Part shown: positions 22,580-34,796 of the stretch, piece by piece
Layout: every line of letters begins with the position of its first letter
Numbering within the stretch: the stretch's first letter is position 1
Source of the DNA: Anticarsia gemmatalis
Lineage: Eukaryota > Arthropoda > Insecta > Lepidoptera > Erebidae
Length of the DNA: 64,000 bases
Reading direction: 5' to 3'
Assembly: GCF_050436995.1 (NCBI RefSeq)
Contig: NC_134760.1
Coordinates: 12,046,001 to 12,110,000, forward strand
Notes under the pieces: generated by a model
The model's database searches: none
Told to the model about the DNA's origin: nothing
Seen by the model: the letters and a program-made list of their open reading frames with translations, nothing else
Made by a program: the position numbers and the translations under genes

Positions 22580-23836
22580 TCTGTCGTCTGTCCTACTGTT
22601 TTATATTTCCACGTGAATTATATCCGCAGTGTCAGCGAATGTTAGAATAAAGGTAGTTTTTCTCGTTACAATGTTTGGGAGAAGGAAAATTGACGGTGGT
22701 TTCGTTAGTGTGACTGTAAGAAACGCAGCTATATTTGTTTCCTTTACTATATAATTGATGTTTAGTCTTCATCGCTGATTGTCGGCAGCTCCTCGCGTGA
22801 TTATTGCATCAACCATATTGTAAATGATTAAGCGATTCAAAAGAGTGCCCAGTAATCCTTCATCTTTGGTTAATACAAAATGTATCTATGCCAGACATCT
22901 CTTAATTCACTTTCGGGCGTTCTTTCTAGGTGTATAGCGAGCCTCGGACCACGGCCCAGTCTGTGATAAAATGTCAAACAAAAGAAGGTGTAATAACCAT
23001 GCAAAGCGAACGTAAATCAGCCAACACTTTCTTCCAATTATGTCGGCTTCCAATATTGACCCATCCACGGGACTATCTAGACAAGTGTAGCTTAACCTCA
23101 GAGATCGATCCGCACGGCTGTTGTTTCTGAGCCACGATTCCATAAGTGATGTCTAAATGTAACCCACTTCCCGTACAGGTTGCGTTAATGCACGCAAACC
23201 GATATATTTATTGTAGCACTATATTTAGTAGCGTATGATTTAGTCGTGACGGTATAAAGCCACCACGATGGCAGGCACATACGGCTCATCGTATATTTAT
23301 CTTCTAACACCATAAAAAACGTTTCCATAGTTGCATCAAGAGTTTGGTACAGTGGTATACAAAAGTAATACATATTTGAAGAAAAACGCAAGAAAAAATG
23401 TCTATATTTTTAGCCAATAATTTATTACTGATTGCTCAAATAAATTAATGAAAAAGCTGTATTTAGTAGTATTTTGCAAAGGTATACTTTCCAAGCGAAT
23501 TAAAAGTTTGAGATTTGTATTATTCAATTGACTTACAATCAGTGTTGGGTCTAGTTATTATTTGTATTGATTATGTGGGTACTAAACAAAATCGATTCAA
23601 GCTAAATCAAGAAATGATTTAAGAAAATTACAGACAAAGCCATAGCAAGACGCACAGTTACAGTATTTGTTCCTATTGTCACCGAAAAAAGAAGTTTAAG
23701 TCTGCAACAATGATAAATATTCAGGCTTTATTAAACTAATTGAATTTTCCAAAATCACTTGTGTCCCCATCAGTCCGGTACCACGCGTAGTAATAACTTT
23801 CAGTTGACATGCCCGCCCACCGACATGTTTATATCA
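22580..23836. other. Noncoding sequence, no gene supported
   Basis: Short overlapping frames near 22907-23391 lack motifs. A CTTTCTTCCAATTATGTCGG block at 23027-23046 looks like a remnant of repeat family D. Confidence 0.3.
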
Positions 23837-23852
23837 AACACACAGACAGACA

Positions 23853-23888
<36 letters not shown>
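23837..23888. repeat. CA dinucleotide microsatellite
   Basis: An (AC) run of about 14 uninterrupted repeats starts at 23855, preceded by CAGACAGACAGA. Confidence 0.95.
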
Positions 23889-24744
23889 AGCCGGGGTGGT
23901 CGGCTCTCTGGTAAATATAACCAATTAGGAAGTAGTCCTATTCGCCTCACATATGATATTAGGTGCCGTGTATACGTGTGTAACGGTGTTGATTAGTTGT
24001 GAAATTGTCTTGTAGATATTTATTGAAATTGTACCGGGATAATAGTTGTGTTATACATTTATTAAAGGAGTCTAATTAGGAAATGCTATAAGCAAAATTA
24101 ATGTTTTTATTATATTAGTAAAATTTTAACTTATTATGTGCATGACTTGAGTCTTGATGCAGGTATAATAGTCTTTGAATAGATCTTTCTGGAATTTAGA
24201 AGGATTTATTATATTTGGTACATGTATTTGTATTCGTCATGCTTAGGTTCAAATTGTACTTATATGTTTTAATGTTCAAATTGAGCAAAAACATACAGTG
24301 TATTTGTAAAGCTGTCCATAAAAAGAGAAAGTATATATTTAAACCAGTACCTACATCGTTAACCCTACTTAATGTTCTAAAAGAAGAAATGCACTTCGCA
24401 TTGTTACAGTAATAAAAATGACTCATTTTCATATCCTATGCAGTAACGAACACGTGGACAACCAATAGATATTCTGACGCAACAAAAATAATTAATACAC
24501 GAACAGATAAGACTATTTCACGCATCGTCCTTTATAAGTATTATCTTAAACGTGTATGCATTGAGACAATACTTCATATACATAATGCGCATATAACACT
24601 CGCTTATATAATGTAATGTACTGCACTTTATGTTAATGTATGTGCGGTGGAAACGTGTAACTATTCATTCTACTATTGTAATTATAAAGGTATGTTCAAA
24701 ACTTCGTACTACGCTCTATAATTCAGGTAGCCAATGTAGGGGGG
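23889..24744. other. Noncoding AT-rich sequence
   Basis: Opposite-strand frames at 24196-24432 and 24215-24412 shadow each other and have no motif. Confidence 0.3.
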
Positions 24745-24962
24745 AATACTGCCAGGTTAAAATGGGTTTGGACCAGCCAAGTTAACCACATGTCTTCGAA
24801 AAGGTGGGCTAATATTGCACTCAACGGACTACTACGGAATGACCTTCGCAGAAGATACAAACGGAGATGGCGGGATGACCTGGACGCATTTGAGGATGAC
24901 TGACAATGATTTGAAAGAAAAGGAGGCTTTTGCTCAGCAGCGGGACACTCAGGAAGGCTAAA
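24745..24962 (+). pseudogene. Broken C-terminal part of an RTE-like reverse transcriptase ORF
   Basis: The frame 24853-24903 reads R-R-Y-K-R-R-W-R-D-D-L-D-A-F-E-D-D-stop, matching the basic R-W-R-D-D-L-D segment near the end of lepidopteran RTE-like ORFs. About 25 bp later, in another frame, comes E-A-F-A-Q-Q-R-D-T-Q-E-G-stop, the family's usual C-terminus with R for W. One premature stop and a frameshift separate them. No polymerase core or endonuclease remains. The element is 5'-truncated and long dead. Confidence 0.7.
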
Positions 24963-25064
24963 AAGTATATAGATACTGACCAGTTCACAGTAAGGCGCTG
25001 ACGCGAGTGATATGACTGTTTAAAACGGATATACACACGACATAACTCTTCATCATCATCATCA

Positions 25065-25262
25065 GTCTAACCTTTCTTCCAACTATGTTGAAGTCGGCTT
25101 CCAATCTCACCAGCTGCAGCTGAATACCAGTATTCTACATGGAGCGACTGCCTATCGGACCTCCACAGCCCAGTTACCTGGGATATATCACGGTACCCCT
25201 TGGTAACACGTAACGTTTCATGCTCAATGCGATTGTTACAATACGCCTCGTAACAGTCAGTA
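25065..25262 (-). repeat. Dispersed repeat family D, reverse copy
   Basis: The block CCTTTCTTCCAACTATGTTG, AGTCGGCTTCCAATCTCACC, CATGGAGCGACTGCCTATC and CCTCCACAGCCCAGTTACC is shared (inverted) with 38486-38750 and, in part, with 35203-35260. It is a LINE- or SINE-derived interspersed repeat. The 67-codon minus-strand frame through it is not a gene. Confidence 0.55.
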
Positions 25263-26942
25263 TGTACCATTAGTTATTATGTACAGTTATGCAGTTGCTT
25301 CCTCTACTGGTTCCGTTTCCTGGTGTTTTCTACAGACATTGGTTAAGACAAGATGAACAAGTGTAGTCTTACCCTCTAGCCAGTTGCTCTCGCTGATGAT
25401 GACACGATTACTGGGGTAATATGATTTCTGTCGCAATTAACCTTGTGATAGAGTAATCAAGTTAAAAAAGGGTCTATACATGTAGGAATTGTAATGATGA
25501 AAATTAATGTCACTATAGATCATTCGCCTCGATCGTTTTTAAACAATCGCGGCTTAAAATTAAGATGAGTCTTCTGCGCAGTAAATATTTTAAAGGTTAC
25601 GATATCTTATTTATTACCCGACGTTTTGGACAAATTAATCCGACTACAGTCACTGACTCAAGTATTGTACAAAAAGTGCAAATAAACTATTAGCACAAAA
25701 ATCTGACACAAATATACAATATCACGAAAACAAAACGAAACAATGAAACATAGCAGCAAAGTATTGTTTTTTCCTTGAGATCACAAACTAATAGACCTAA
25801 TGAGAAACTTAACCAAGATTTTTATATTTTTAAAGTCGATATAAACCATTTATGTAAAGAGAAAACACTGGCACAACTGAATAATAAATCATCTAATTCC
25901 TCACAAAAACTCTTATTGTATCAAATGTTACATGCGATATAAAAACAAAGTACAATCACGCCAACTTTCCCGATGGGTGAAAGCAGATATAATTTATAGC
26001 ATCATTGATTTTTATGTCTTCCGCCCTAACGCACATCATGGTTTTTCTCAATCGCACCGATTTAGAAAAACAAGTGTTGATTCCCGGAAGAATGAGATTT
26101 AGTGACGTAATAAGACGTATACAGAATTGTATATAGGTAGTCAAAAACTAAGTAGAGAACTTTGTACAAAAGACTCGCATCTGTCGGAGGCATATATTTA
26201 GGAACTTAGTGACCGGCAATCTTAAGAAACTAACTGACAGTGGCTCTACTTCATTTTGGATATACACAGCATATTAATTACAATCAATATTAAGTATGCC
26301 AAGACTCTCTACTAAGTTGTCTTGCTATAGAAACGTACTACAGTTATTGCTTAGTTATGTAAATCTAGTAAAGATTTTAGATCATTTAAATTAAACAAGT
26401 ACTTTTTATTCGTTTACTTCAAACAATAAAATTACTATGTACAAAATCGACTAAGCTGTGTCTAAAATAGTAATCGAGCCTGAAATTTCACTGTCATTTG
26501 TTACTCAAGTAAACAACATGGTTTTAATCTAAATACATTATAATTTCCCATTTTTTTAAATTAAACCCTGGTCACCAATCTTTTAACAAACCTGAACTGC
26601 ATTGCTTAACCACGCAAAACCAATTTGCGCAGTAGTTGTAATTAATTGATAACGGTTTCCTTTTCCTCAATTAAACAGTGCGATATAGTTTGTATTTGTA
26701 TTGTGACTACAATTTTAAACTACTAGAAGTAAACAGTTTAAAAATAAATATTTATTACTTGTTGTATTTATATATTATGCTCTAAAAACAATAGCGAATT
26801 TATTACTTCATTCAATGTACTGGACGCGTAGCGTGTGCAAGCTCACAAGATTGGATTTAGGTTTTTTCTCTTCTTATCTCATTTAGGAAATACGGCTTTA
26901 AAGTAACTTTTGTTAATTATTTTTTATTATTCAGGTGAAACT
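25263..26942. other. Noncoding AT-rich sequence
   Basis: No supported gene or repeat. Confidence 0.3.
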
Positions 26943-27196
26943 CATCTATACTAATATTATAAAGCTGAAGAGTTTGTTTGTTTGTTTGTTTGTTTGTTTG
27001 AACGTGCTAATCTCAGGAACTACTGGTCCGATTTGAAAAATTCTTCAGTGTTAGATAGCCCATTTATCGAGGAAGGTTATAGGCTATATATCACCACGCT
27101 ACGACCAATAGGAGCAGAGTACCATTGAAAAATGTTACAAAAACGGGTAAAATTCTCTCTTATGTGACGCAAGCGAAGTTGCGCGGGTCAGCTAGT
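26943..27196 (+). repeat. GTTT-bearing interspersed repeat, family H (copy 1)
   Basis: Begins ATCTATACTAATATTATAAA, carries a (GTTT)7 tract, then AACTACTGGTCCGATTTGAA, CCCATTTATCGAGGAAGG, GACCAATAGGAGCAGAGTAC, and ends GCGGGTCAGCTAGT. Matching copies are at 33269-33544 (inverted) and 37828-37999. Such repeats are widespread in Lepidoptera. The fixed ends with no inverted repeat allow a Helitron-like or LINE-tail origin; I cannot choose between them. Confidence 0.7.
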
Positions 27197-27204
27197 GTTC
27201 CTAT

Positions 27205-27340
27205 AAGGCTCAACAACGGGCTCACCGGTTAGTAAACCACCAATGGGTTAAGCAAGCCCTCGCGCGGATTGTCTATACATAGATGGTCGCTTTTTATTTG
27301 AGCTGAGCTCTATGCTTCAGAGGGCTAACACTGATCTAAA
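27205..27340. repeat. Dispersed repeat family C, diverged copy
   Basis: GGGCTCACCGGTTAGTAAAC, GGGTTAAGCAAGCC, ACATAGATGGTCGC and TATGCTTCAGAGGGC follow the order of the family C body at 28602-28825 read inverted, with heavy divergence. Confidence 0.4.
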
Positions 27341-28014
27341 AATTTGTCTGTAATAAGTCGATCAAATAATGTTGTTTTTAAGTTAACTAATAGACGTATA
27401 TAAGTCACGTAAAGTCCTTTAATCATGAACCTGTGACTGATTAAGTAGTCTCACCTCTGCTTGTCTACTAGACGTGATGTCGCAATGTTATGTCTAGTAG
27501 ACACCGGTCTCAAGGCTATATGCGTCAGTGAGGGTTATCAGTGAAGCTCTTATCAGTGGGCTGGCCTAGTATATAGAGTATTTACTGTATAAAATAGTAA
27601 TGTAGTGTTTATTATATTTGTTTATCTTACAATATAATATGTGTAAGTATAATCTAAATATGGTATAGTGAATTAGTTCAGTTGTAAGGATTTGCAATTT
27701 ATTTCAAAGTTAGACTATTAAGTGTGTTGTAGACTTTTCCCGTGTCAATCAGAAGAATTTGTTGTACTTTATTTACATAGAGTGGGAACAGCTAAGGCTA
27801 AAAACTCTCGGCCAAATATTTAGTGGTTTTTATTATATTTATCTTCTCTTATTCCCAAAGGGTTGGTAACACAATTGTGTACATTAATGCAGCTAGTTAG
27901 ATAATATCACAAGTGGTCATACATGACCGGTTGCAAGTAATCAGGCAGAGCCAGCTGTATCTGTAGTATAATCTAATGATATCATTACGTAGCGCAGTAG
28001 TATAGTCTCATATA
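27341..28014. other. Noncoding; 12-bp perfect hairpin at 27462-27503
   Basis: TGTCTACTAGAC (27462-27473) faces GTCTAGTAGACA (27492-27503) over an 18-nt loop. Nothing else is supported. Confidence 0.4.
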
Positions 28015-28468
28015 CAGGGTGTTTTCAGTTAAGGTAACTTTTTGAAATTCACCTTAATTCATTTACTAATATTCAGTACTCTAGAATTAAATATGAATTA
28101 CAGTGTTTAGTGTTCAAGTTTTCAAAAAATAATAATGGTCAAGCATGTAACTTACTTTTCAAATCTGATTTCTGAAATTCGCCTTAAATAATTGACTGAT
28201 ATTCCGAATTTTTGGGTAAAATATGAATAAGTTTTTGTTAAAGTAGTAAATATCTATTCTTTTTTTCTGATCAGATTTTTGTATTCTGATTCAAAACATA
28301 TGTGAAATGGTTGAATGGCTAGTCAGTTATTACACATAATCAAATCTAATTCACATTATTTCAGCGTACTTTATTGCAATCGACTTTCTCCAAATGACTA
28401 AATGACTTATCGAACTGACATACAACAATAATTGTCACCGCAGTAGGTAGTCATATTGAAGCACCCTG
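28015..28468. mobile_element. 454-bp TA-flanked element with CAGGGTG ends
   Basis: The left end CAGGGTGTTTTCA and the right end (inverse CAGGGTGCTTCA) are flanked by TA at 28013-28014 and 28469-28470. Inside, a segment with TGAAATTCACCTTAA at about 28045 is repeated as TGAAATTCGCCTTAA at about 28174, so the body holds a diverged direct duplication of roughly 130 bp. There is no ORF. Confidence 0.6.
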
Positions 28469-28601
28469 TACAATGATATCAATAGCAACAATATAACAAC
28501 ACAATAACGACGGGTAGTTGGCAGCACGTGTCACTTAATTGACTCTATCTACTCGTGCATACATACTTACATACATTATAATACATAGTAGTAGTTTGTT
28601 T

Positions 28602-28825
28602 GTCGTATGGTTAGTGGTCAACCTAGTGTCAAAGTTGTTCAAGCCGCCCGAGAAGCCTTTGACGTGGCTTAACGACGGTTATCTTTGTGGACCGACTTTT
28701 TACGTGCCCTCCGAAGCACGGAGACGCCCAGTTCAAATACCACTATGCGGTCACCCATCTATGGAATGACCGCGCCAATGGTTGCTTAACCCACAGATCG
28801 TTTACCGACCGGTGAGCGCAACTGG
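28602..28825. repeat. Dispersed repeat family C (copy 2, inverted to copy 1)
   Basis: TCGTATGGTTAGTGGTCAAC, CAAAGTTGTTCAAGCCGCCC, ACGTGCCCTCCGAAGCACGG and CAGTTCAAATACCACTATGC are the inverse of the blocks at 10218-10417. This copy extends further, through GTTTACCGACCGGTGAGCGC. The 76-codon frame over it is not a gene. Confidence 0.65.
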
Positions 28826-28922
28826 CTATGGGCGCCTCATAGTAGTAGTAACCTAGGCCCACCTGTGGGACACATATAGGGCTAATAAACTTAGTAATAA
28901 CCGAGCTTGTAGTCTATAGCCG

Positions 28923-29075
28923 TTTTTTAACCCATTAGTGTCCCACTGCTGGGCAAGAGTCTCGTGCCAAATGAGGGGTTAGGCCTTGAGTCCACCACAC
29001 TGGCCAAGTGCGGGTTGTGGTCTGTGCGTTCCTTTAATAAATGTGTTTAACAAATTTTATGCGTGCAGGCATTGA
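28923..29075 (-). repeat. LINE 3' tail (family B)
   Basis: Well-preserved copy: the minus strand reads ACTTGGCCAGTGTGGTGGAC to TTGCCCAGCAGTGGGACAC and a short A-run. An extra 3'-UTR part with AATAAATGTGTTTAAC lies at 29036-29051 on the plus strand. Confidence 0.65.
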
Positions 29076-29242
29076 TTGGACCCTAAATATAGGATTAATG
29101 AATAGATAATGACTAATTTAAGCTTTCATTTTGTACGCAAGTAATCGAAAGTTGAAAACCTAGGTATTAAACATAACTAAATTATGGTGTGATGCAATGG
29201 TGAAGGACATCGTCGTGGGGGAACATGCCTAAAAGCTTTTTT

Positions 29243-29310
29243 AGCATGGTGGGCTCAAGACCCCTCTCTTACTGTAGGAGAATACCTGTACCCAGCTGTG
29301 GGAAATGTTT
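29243..29310 (+). repeat. LINE 3' tail (family B), decayed
   Basis: GCATGGTGGGCTCAAGACC through ACCCAGCTGTGGGAA follows the family order with many changes. Confidence 0.45.
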
Positions 29311-30253
29311 GGCTTGATTTTAGTATTTATCATGTTAAATAAAGGTATTATTGCTACCTCTTAGTGACCTATATTTGCGCTACAAATAGAAAATTACCTT
29401 CCTTATTTTCATTTCAGCCAATTTCAGCAGTTTCCTGTTGCAAATAATATAATTAGCACAATTAAATAATTAAATTAAGTAATTTATAACAACTCAATTA
29501 ACTGTGACCCATTTTATTAAACGAATTGAATGAAACAATCAAGAAGTATATTTTTATAGAAGTAATTCATATAATTAGAATTACTCATTCTGGATTATTC
29601 TTTACACACACGTACATACTTGTATTGTACACAGATACTTATGGTATGTTACTGTAAAAGTTTGAAATATGGCAAGAAGAGTAATTTCTAGTTATAGTAA
29701 GATTTTCTTTTTTTTTTCTTCCAAAATATAATAAATACTCTAACTAGAAATTGGCCGAAAAATCGTCAGTGTGGTGACATGGACACCCACTTGGATGGCC
29801 AGATTTATCAAGAATAGTGACAAGTGGAGTCTGAGGGAAACCTTGGTGTTCCATTCTGGGACAATTTAATATGGAGATTCGGAAAAAAGTCCGATCTACT
29901 ATCTTAATAATTTTGTATAACTATGCTTGTACTGATAGACATTTATGGTAACTGTTAAAAAATTATCTAATTAGCCTTGCAGTCTTATATAAATTTAAAA
30001 TAATAGAAGCGTCCTTTCGTTTAGTTGTTAGGCAAACGAAACTAAAAGCTAACGAAAGGTGAAGCAAGAAAAATGAAAAAAAGAAAGAAATCTTAAGTAA
30101 TTTGAAGATATTAGTCAAGTCTAGACTTTACAAAAATACAGTTTTTACAGCAACACAATACATAAATGTGTGTTTGTCTGTACAATGTACATATGTACTG
30201 ATACTATATCGTACAAGGTCACACGTGGCATTATGCAATGTTTACAAGATATA
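29311..30253. other. Noncoding AT-rich sequence
   Basis: Short imperfect hairpins (for example CCTTTCGTTTAG against CTAACGAAAGG near 30013-30058). No gene supported. Confidence 0.3.
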
Positions 30254-31803
30254 CAGGGTGTGGCGTAAATAATGGATAATCCTTTACCAGCGGATGGGCG
30301 ACAACCCAACTGATCTAAATATCAAAATTTACCTCTGGCACAAGTATCATAGTTTTTGAGATTTTCGACATTTTGTGTGTTTTTTAAGAAAGCGCTTTAA
30401 GCTCGTTCTTTTTAATGCTGTGATCACAATTTAAGGCTCTTTTTAAATCCGTTTTTTGCAAATAAATCCTGAATAGATGTGCTATTGAATCTACAATCTT
30501 GTTTTGTTATTACTACATGTTTTTTATTTAAATTATGCATTCAAAGTTGAATTTTATAATTTTTCACAACATTTGTGCAACTTTGAGCACTTGTGGTGAA
30601 AAAAAAATGTATGGTGGCTATACTGCCCACGCCATAAAAAATTTCTAAATTTTATAAGAATTCTAAATTGGTATAACATGCAGCATTAATCCCGATTATT
30701 GTCAAAATATTACACATTTATTAACACTTTTGCCGGTCGACAAATTTTATTTTATCAGCGCGTTTAAGCTAAGTTTGCTTTCAAATATTCATGTCTATAG
30801 GGTTATTACACTATTAAAGATTATTAAGATGATAAAAAAGATTGGAACTGTGCTGCTTCTACCAAGTCTATTTCAAAATAATGTATTACAATTTGATGAA
30901 AAATGTTTTTTTTGTCAACAAAGTAGTTTTCTTTAGATTTCTAATTATCTTTATTATTTGAATAGTATTTATGTTTTGTATTTCTTTTTTTTTTCAACAC
31001 TGCACACAAGTGCTCAAAGTTGCACAAAGGTGTTGAAAAATTATAAAATTTAACTTTGAATGCATAGTTTAAATAAAAGACAAGTAGTAATAACAAAACA
31101 AGATATTAGGTTCAATAGCACATCAATTTAGGATTTATTTGCAAAAAATGTTGGCCATTATGTGTGTTTAAGAAAGCGATTTACGCTCGCACTTTTTTGT
31201 GCTGTGATCACAAATTAAGACTTTTTTTAAATCCGTGTTTTGCAATTCAATCCTGAATAGATGTGCTATTGAATCTAGAACGCGCTTAGCGTGAAAAAAT
31301 TAAATTAGTCGACCGGCAAAAGTGTTAATAATTTAAGTTCTTTGTAATATTTTGACAATAATCGGGATTAATGCTGCATGTTATACCAATTTAGAATTCT
31401 AATAATATTTAGAAATTATTTATGGCGTGGGCAGTAAAGCCACCATACATTTTTTTTTCACCACAAGTGTTCAAAGTTGCACAAATGTTGTGAAAGATTA
31501 TAATATTCAACTTTGAATGCATAATTTAAATAAAAAACATGTAGTAATAACAAAACAAGATTGTAGATTCAATAGCACATCTATTCAGGATTTATTTGCA
31601 AAAAACGGATTTAAAAAGAGCCTTAAATTGTGATCACAGCATTAAAAAGAACGAGCTTAAATCGCTTTCTTAAAAAACACACAAAATGTCGTAAATCTCA
31701 AAAACTATGATACTTGTGCCAGAGGTAAATTTTGATATTTAGATCAGTTGGGTTGTCGCCCATCCGCTGGTAAAGGATTATCCATTATTTACGCCACACC
31801 CTG
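30254..31803. mobile_element. 1.55-kb foldback element with ~500-bp inverted arms
   Basis: The ends CAGGGTGTGGCGTAAATAAT (30254) and its inverse (to 31803) are flanked by TA at 30252-30253 and 31804-31805. The arms match almost continuously from 30254 to about 30750 and from about 31298 to 31803, including GGATAATCCTTTACCAGCGG near the tips and TTAACACTTTTGCCGGTCGA at the inner ends. The spacer holds extra pieces of the arm: 31005-31145 repeats, in the right-arm orientation, the CTCAAAGTTGCACAAA to CAATAGCACATC part; 31150-31280 repeats, in the left-arm orientation, the AAGAAAGCGATTTACGCTCG to GATGTGCTATTGAATC part. So at least four copies of part of the arm are present. The 68-codon frame at 30730-30936 has no motif. 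No transposase is present. Confidence 0.75.
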
Positions 31804-32271
31804 TATATACACATATATATGTATATAACGTTTGTATCGTATGTCTATCACCACAAAGCGGGATGGGCAGACGTTCAGGAGTCGTTATTTCATATGTAAA
31901 TAAACGCTTTATGTTTGTATGTGGAAATGTTGCATGCTATTTTTGTATGCTATTGTAGAATGATACGGTTGGCACGTGGGTGAAGTTGCTAAGAGAAATG
32001 ATATCATGCTATTGAATGATATTATGATAGTCTATGTTGTTCGTCAATTAGAAAAATAAGGAAAATCTTGAAGTTCTGAGTGTAAGGAGAATATTCGATT
32101 TCGATCTTTAGAAATATATTTTTAATTTATTGAATATCTATATGTGACTTTGCACTGGCTGAAATATAAATGATTGTATATACGTTATATCCAAACGAAT
32201 TATTACTTTTCATTAACACTCTGCCTGTCCTGCCTGATCAAAAGGTTTAAAAGATTTATTTATCTTTTTTT
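31804..32271. other. Noncoding AT-rich sequence
   Basis: Nothing supported beyond a TATATACACATATATATG run. Confidence 0.3.
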
Positions 32272-32495
32272 GCCGCGTGTGGTGGGTTCGAATCCCACCC
32301 GGGACAAATCTTTGTGTGATGAGCACGAGTATTTGTTCTGAGCCTGGATGTTAATGTATCTATATAATTATGTATTTAGAAGTATATAAGTATGTTTATC
32401 AGTTATTTGGTTACCATAGTACAAGCTCTGCTTAGTTTGGAATCAAATGACCGTGTGTGAGTTGTCCAATAATATTTATTTATTTATTTTATCTA
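32272..32495 (+). mobile_element. tRNA-derived SINE family E, 5'-truncated
   Basis: Starts within the tRNA-like head at GCCGCGTGTGGTGGGTTCGA (B box GGTTCGAATCC) and runs through CCCACCCGGGACAAATC to a TTTA-rich tail. It is nearly identical to 52276-52495. The A box is missing, so this copy should lack its own polymerase III promoter. Confidence 0.8.
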
Positions 32496-32798
32496 TGTCT
32501 CATCAGTTTGATAACAACGGATGTAATTTAAAGATCAAATTTCGATGTATTTTATTGGCAATTAACAATAAGCAATTTGGAAGGCAATCGCAATCATTGA
32601 AAAATTACAATCAACTGAAATTTTGCTAGGTATAGGAAAGAAATCAACAACAAACTAGAAAGTTATTTTGGAATTGGCATGGGTATTGAAATCTTATGTA
32701 AAACTTATGGTCTTAGGTAAAATTTCAAAGGATGTAAGATACAGCAGGTTGGAGCATTACAAACGACACATGCAGTGATATGGGCGTGTTAACGACAT

Positions 32799-32831
32799 GG
32801 TGTGTGTGTTTGTGTGTGTGTGTGTGTTTGT
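32799..32831. repeat. GT microsatellite, interrupted
   Basis: GT runs broken by TTT. Confidence 0.9.
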
Positions 32832-33120
32832 AGAAAGTTCAGTGCAGGAAGTGGCCGGTGACCGCTGTATCCTGGCGCTGAGAATATCGCAACTTTGTTG
32901 CTACTGAGACTGGTTTGTGTACAAACAGACCTACACTGTTTGGTTAAAAAGATTGTAAAGAAAATGAATCCCTAGGTACCCTTTAGTAATATCATATTAT
33001 ACAATGACGTATTGTGTCGTGGCCTCGTTTGCGTTTTTCTTAACAGATCTGCTCATACGACATCAACCTGTGGATGCTGCTAATGTGAACTGTGCCGAAC
33101 GTCAAGCAAAATCAAGATAA
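32832..33120 (+). other. Less AT-rich patch with weak exon-like pieces
   Basis: After TTTCTTAACAG at 33046 an open frame of 24 codons (33049-33120) reads L-L-I-R-H-Q-P-V-D-A-A-N-V-N and ends in TAA. After TTTGTAG at 32832 another open stretch exists. Open runs this short are expected by chance, so this is recorded only as a candidate. Confidence 0.15.
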
Positions 33121-33268
33121 ACGCATGACTCTTAATAATATTTTGAACATCTCTTTTTCACGACTAAAGAACTTTCTTATCGGAATGTCATAAGTTACAT
33201 AATAATATCTTTCATAAATACAATCCTTACCAGTAATATTGGGGACAAAAGTAAACATTATATCGTTT

Positions 33269-33544
33269 ACTAGCTGACCCGAGCAAGTTCGCTTGCGTCA
33301 CATAAGAGAGAATGGGTCATAATTTTCTCCGTTTTTGTAACATTTTTTCTGGTACTCTGCTCCTATTGGTCGTAGCGTGATGATATATAGCCTATAGCCG
33401 TCCCCGATAAAAGGACTATCTAACACTGAACGAATCTTTCAAATCGGACCAGTAGTTCCTGAGATTAGCGCGTTCAAACAAACAAACAAACAAACAAACA
33501 ATCAAACAAACAAACTCTTTAGCTTTATAATATTAGTATAGATG
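33269..33544 (-). repeat. GTTT-bearing interspersed repeat, family H (copy 2)
   Basis: Complete inverted copy of 26943-27196: starts ACTAGCTGACCCGAGCAAG and ends TATAATATTAGTATAGATG, with an interrupted (CAAA) tract. Both ends coincide with those of copy 1, which fixes the element borders. Confidence 0.7.
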
Positions 33545-34796
33545 TATGGTTCGTACGTTCAGGTTTAAACCACGACAAAACTACAAAACTTATAATCCAG
33601 TCGTTTCCTGCCACTTATTAAAACCAACAATCAAATTACCTAAATATTTATCTAGCCCTTTTCTCACAAGCCATTATTACTAACAGTTTATAAGAACAAT
33701 GTAACAAATAACATATGTTGTAACTTAGCGAGTAGGTACCTATTTGTTGATGTTCATAATGTTTCACTTATAATGAAGTAGCGACAGATTTATAATAGTT
33801 TGTTAATGGTTGATGCAGTTATTATAACAAAGGGCTCCATTAGTCGGAATATGTTTGATAGATAGTTTAATTTAGAAGTTGGGAAAAGTATTTAAGATTT
33901 TTTAAACTGTTTGGTTATGTGTTAGACTTTGCTGAAAAATAAGATAGCTAGAAAACGTACATACAATATTTTTTTAAGTGCTGGTGCAATTCTGTGCGAA
34001 TCGCACTTTACTTAATTGAGGAATGGAACCCAAAACTTCGTGATTGAATTCATACATTTCTTATTCTATCTACAGGGTCCATAGAAATCCATAATCTAAA
34101 CCAAAAAACAGAGTCTAAAAACAGCACGATCAGCGTCCATTTGTTTAGAAATAATCATTTGAAATCTAAACAAATTCAACTCAAATAACACGATTTTCAG
34201 TAAAATTTTGCATTGCTATTATTAAAATTTAAACTAACTTTTTATCTCATTCTCTACACATCTAACAAAACTTATTTCCCTAAAATTAACTAACTTTTAA
34301 CAAAACACACCATGAATATTTTTGTATAAAAGTTTTCAAACCTCCTATAATTATGTGCGTTAATAGTCTCTTAATTTGTTCAAGAGATGGCGTTAGCGGT
34401 AGAGGCGCGGGTGCGCAAATTAATTAATTAATTCATGAGATTATCTTACTTAGATTTGGGTTCCGTCATTCTCATTTTAGGGATTACTTTGTATAAATAT
34501 AATGGATACATACTTTATATTGAGTAGATGATGTAAGTAAAAACCCGCTTAAAATATCTCTTTTTAGTAAAATCATTTTATTTATTTTTTTCCGAATCAG
34601 TTGAAAATTACTATTAATACTTGCATTAAATTGTGCATAAAATTTTAGAAATAACTAACACTGCACATTGTGACTTACAGCTACCAAAATAGTCATACAA
34701 ATCGGACTAGTCGTTTCTGAGTTAAGCGTTCGTAACTAAACAAATTTCTATATTCTATTGTAAGTGCTAGTTTATGCCTGCAGATTTGTGTTACGA
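33545..34796. other. Noncoding AT-rich sequence
   Basis: No gene supported. The block near 34680-34745 (ACAAATCGGACTAGTCGTTT) looks like a LINE-tail fragment. Confidence 0.3.

Noticed and set aside
26970..27000. (GTTT)7 tract as an independent microsatellite
   Set aside because: It is an internal part of a dispersed repeat found at three places.
30730..30936. 68-codon frame inside the foldback element
   Set aside because: No transposase motif and AT-rich chance composition; it begins within the arm.
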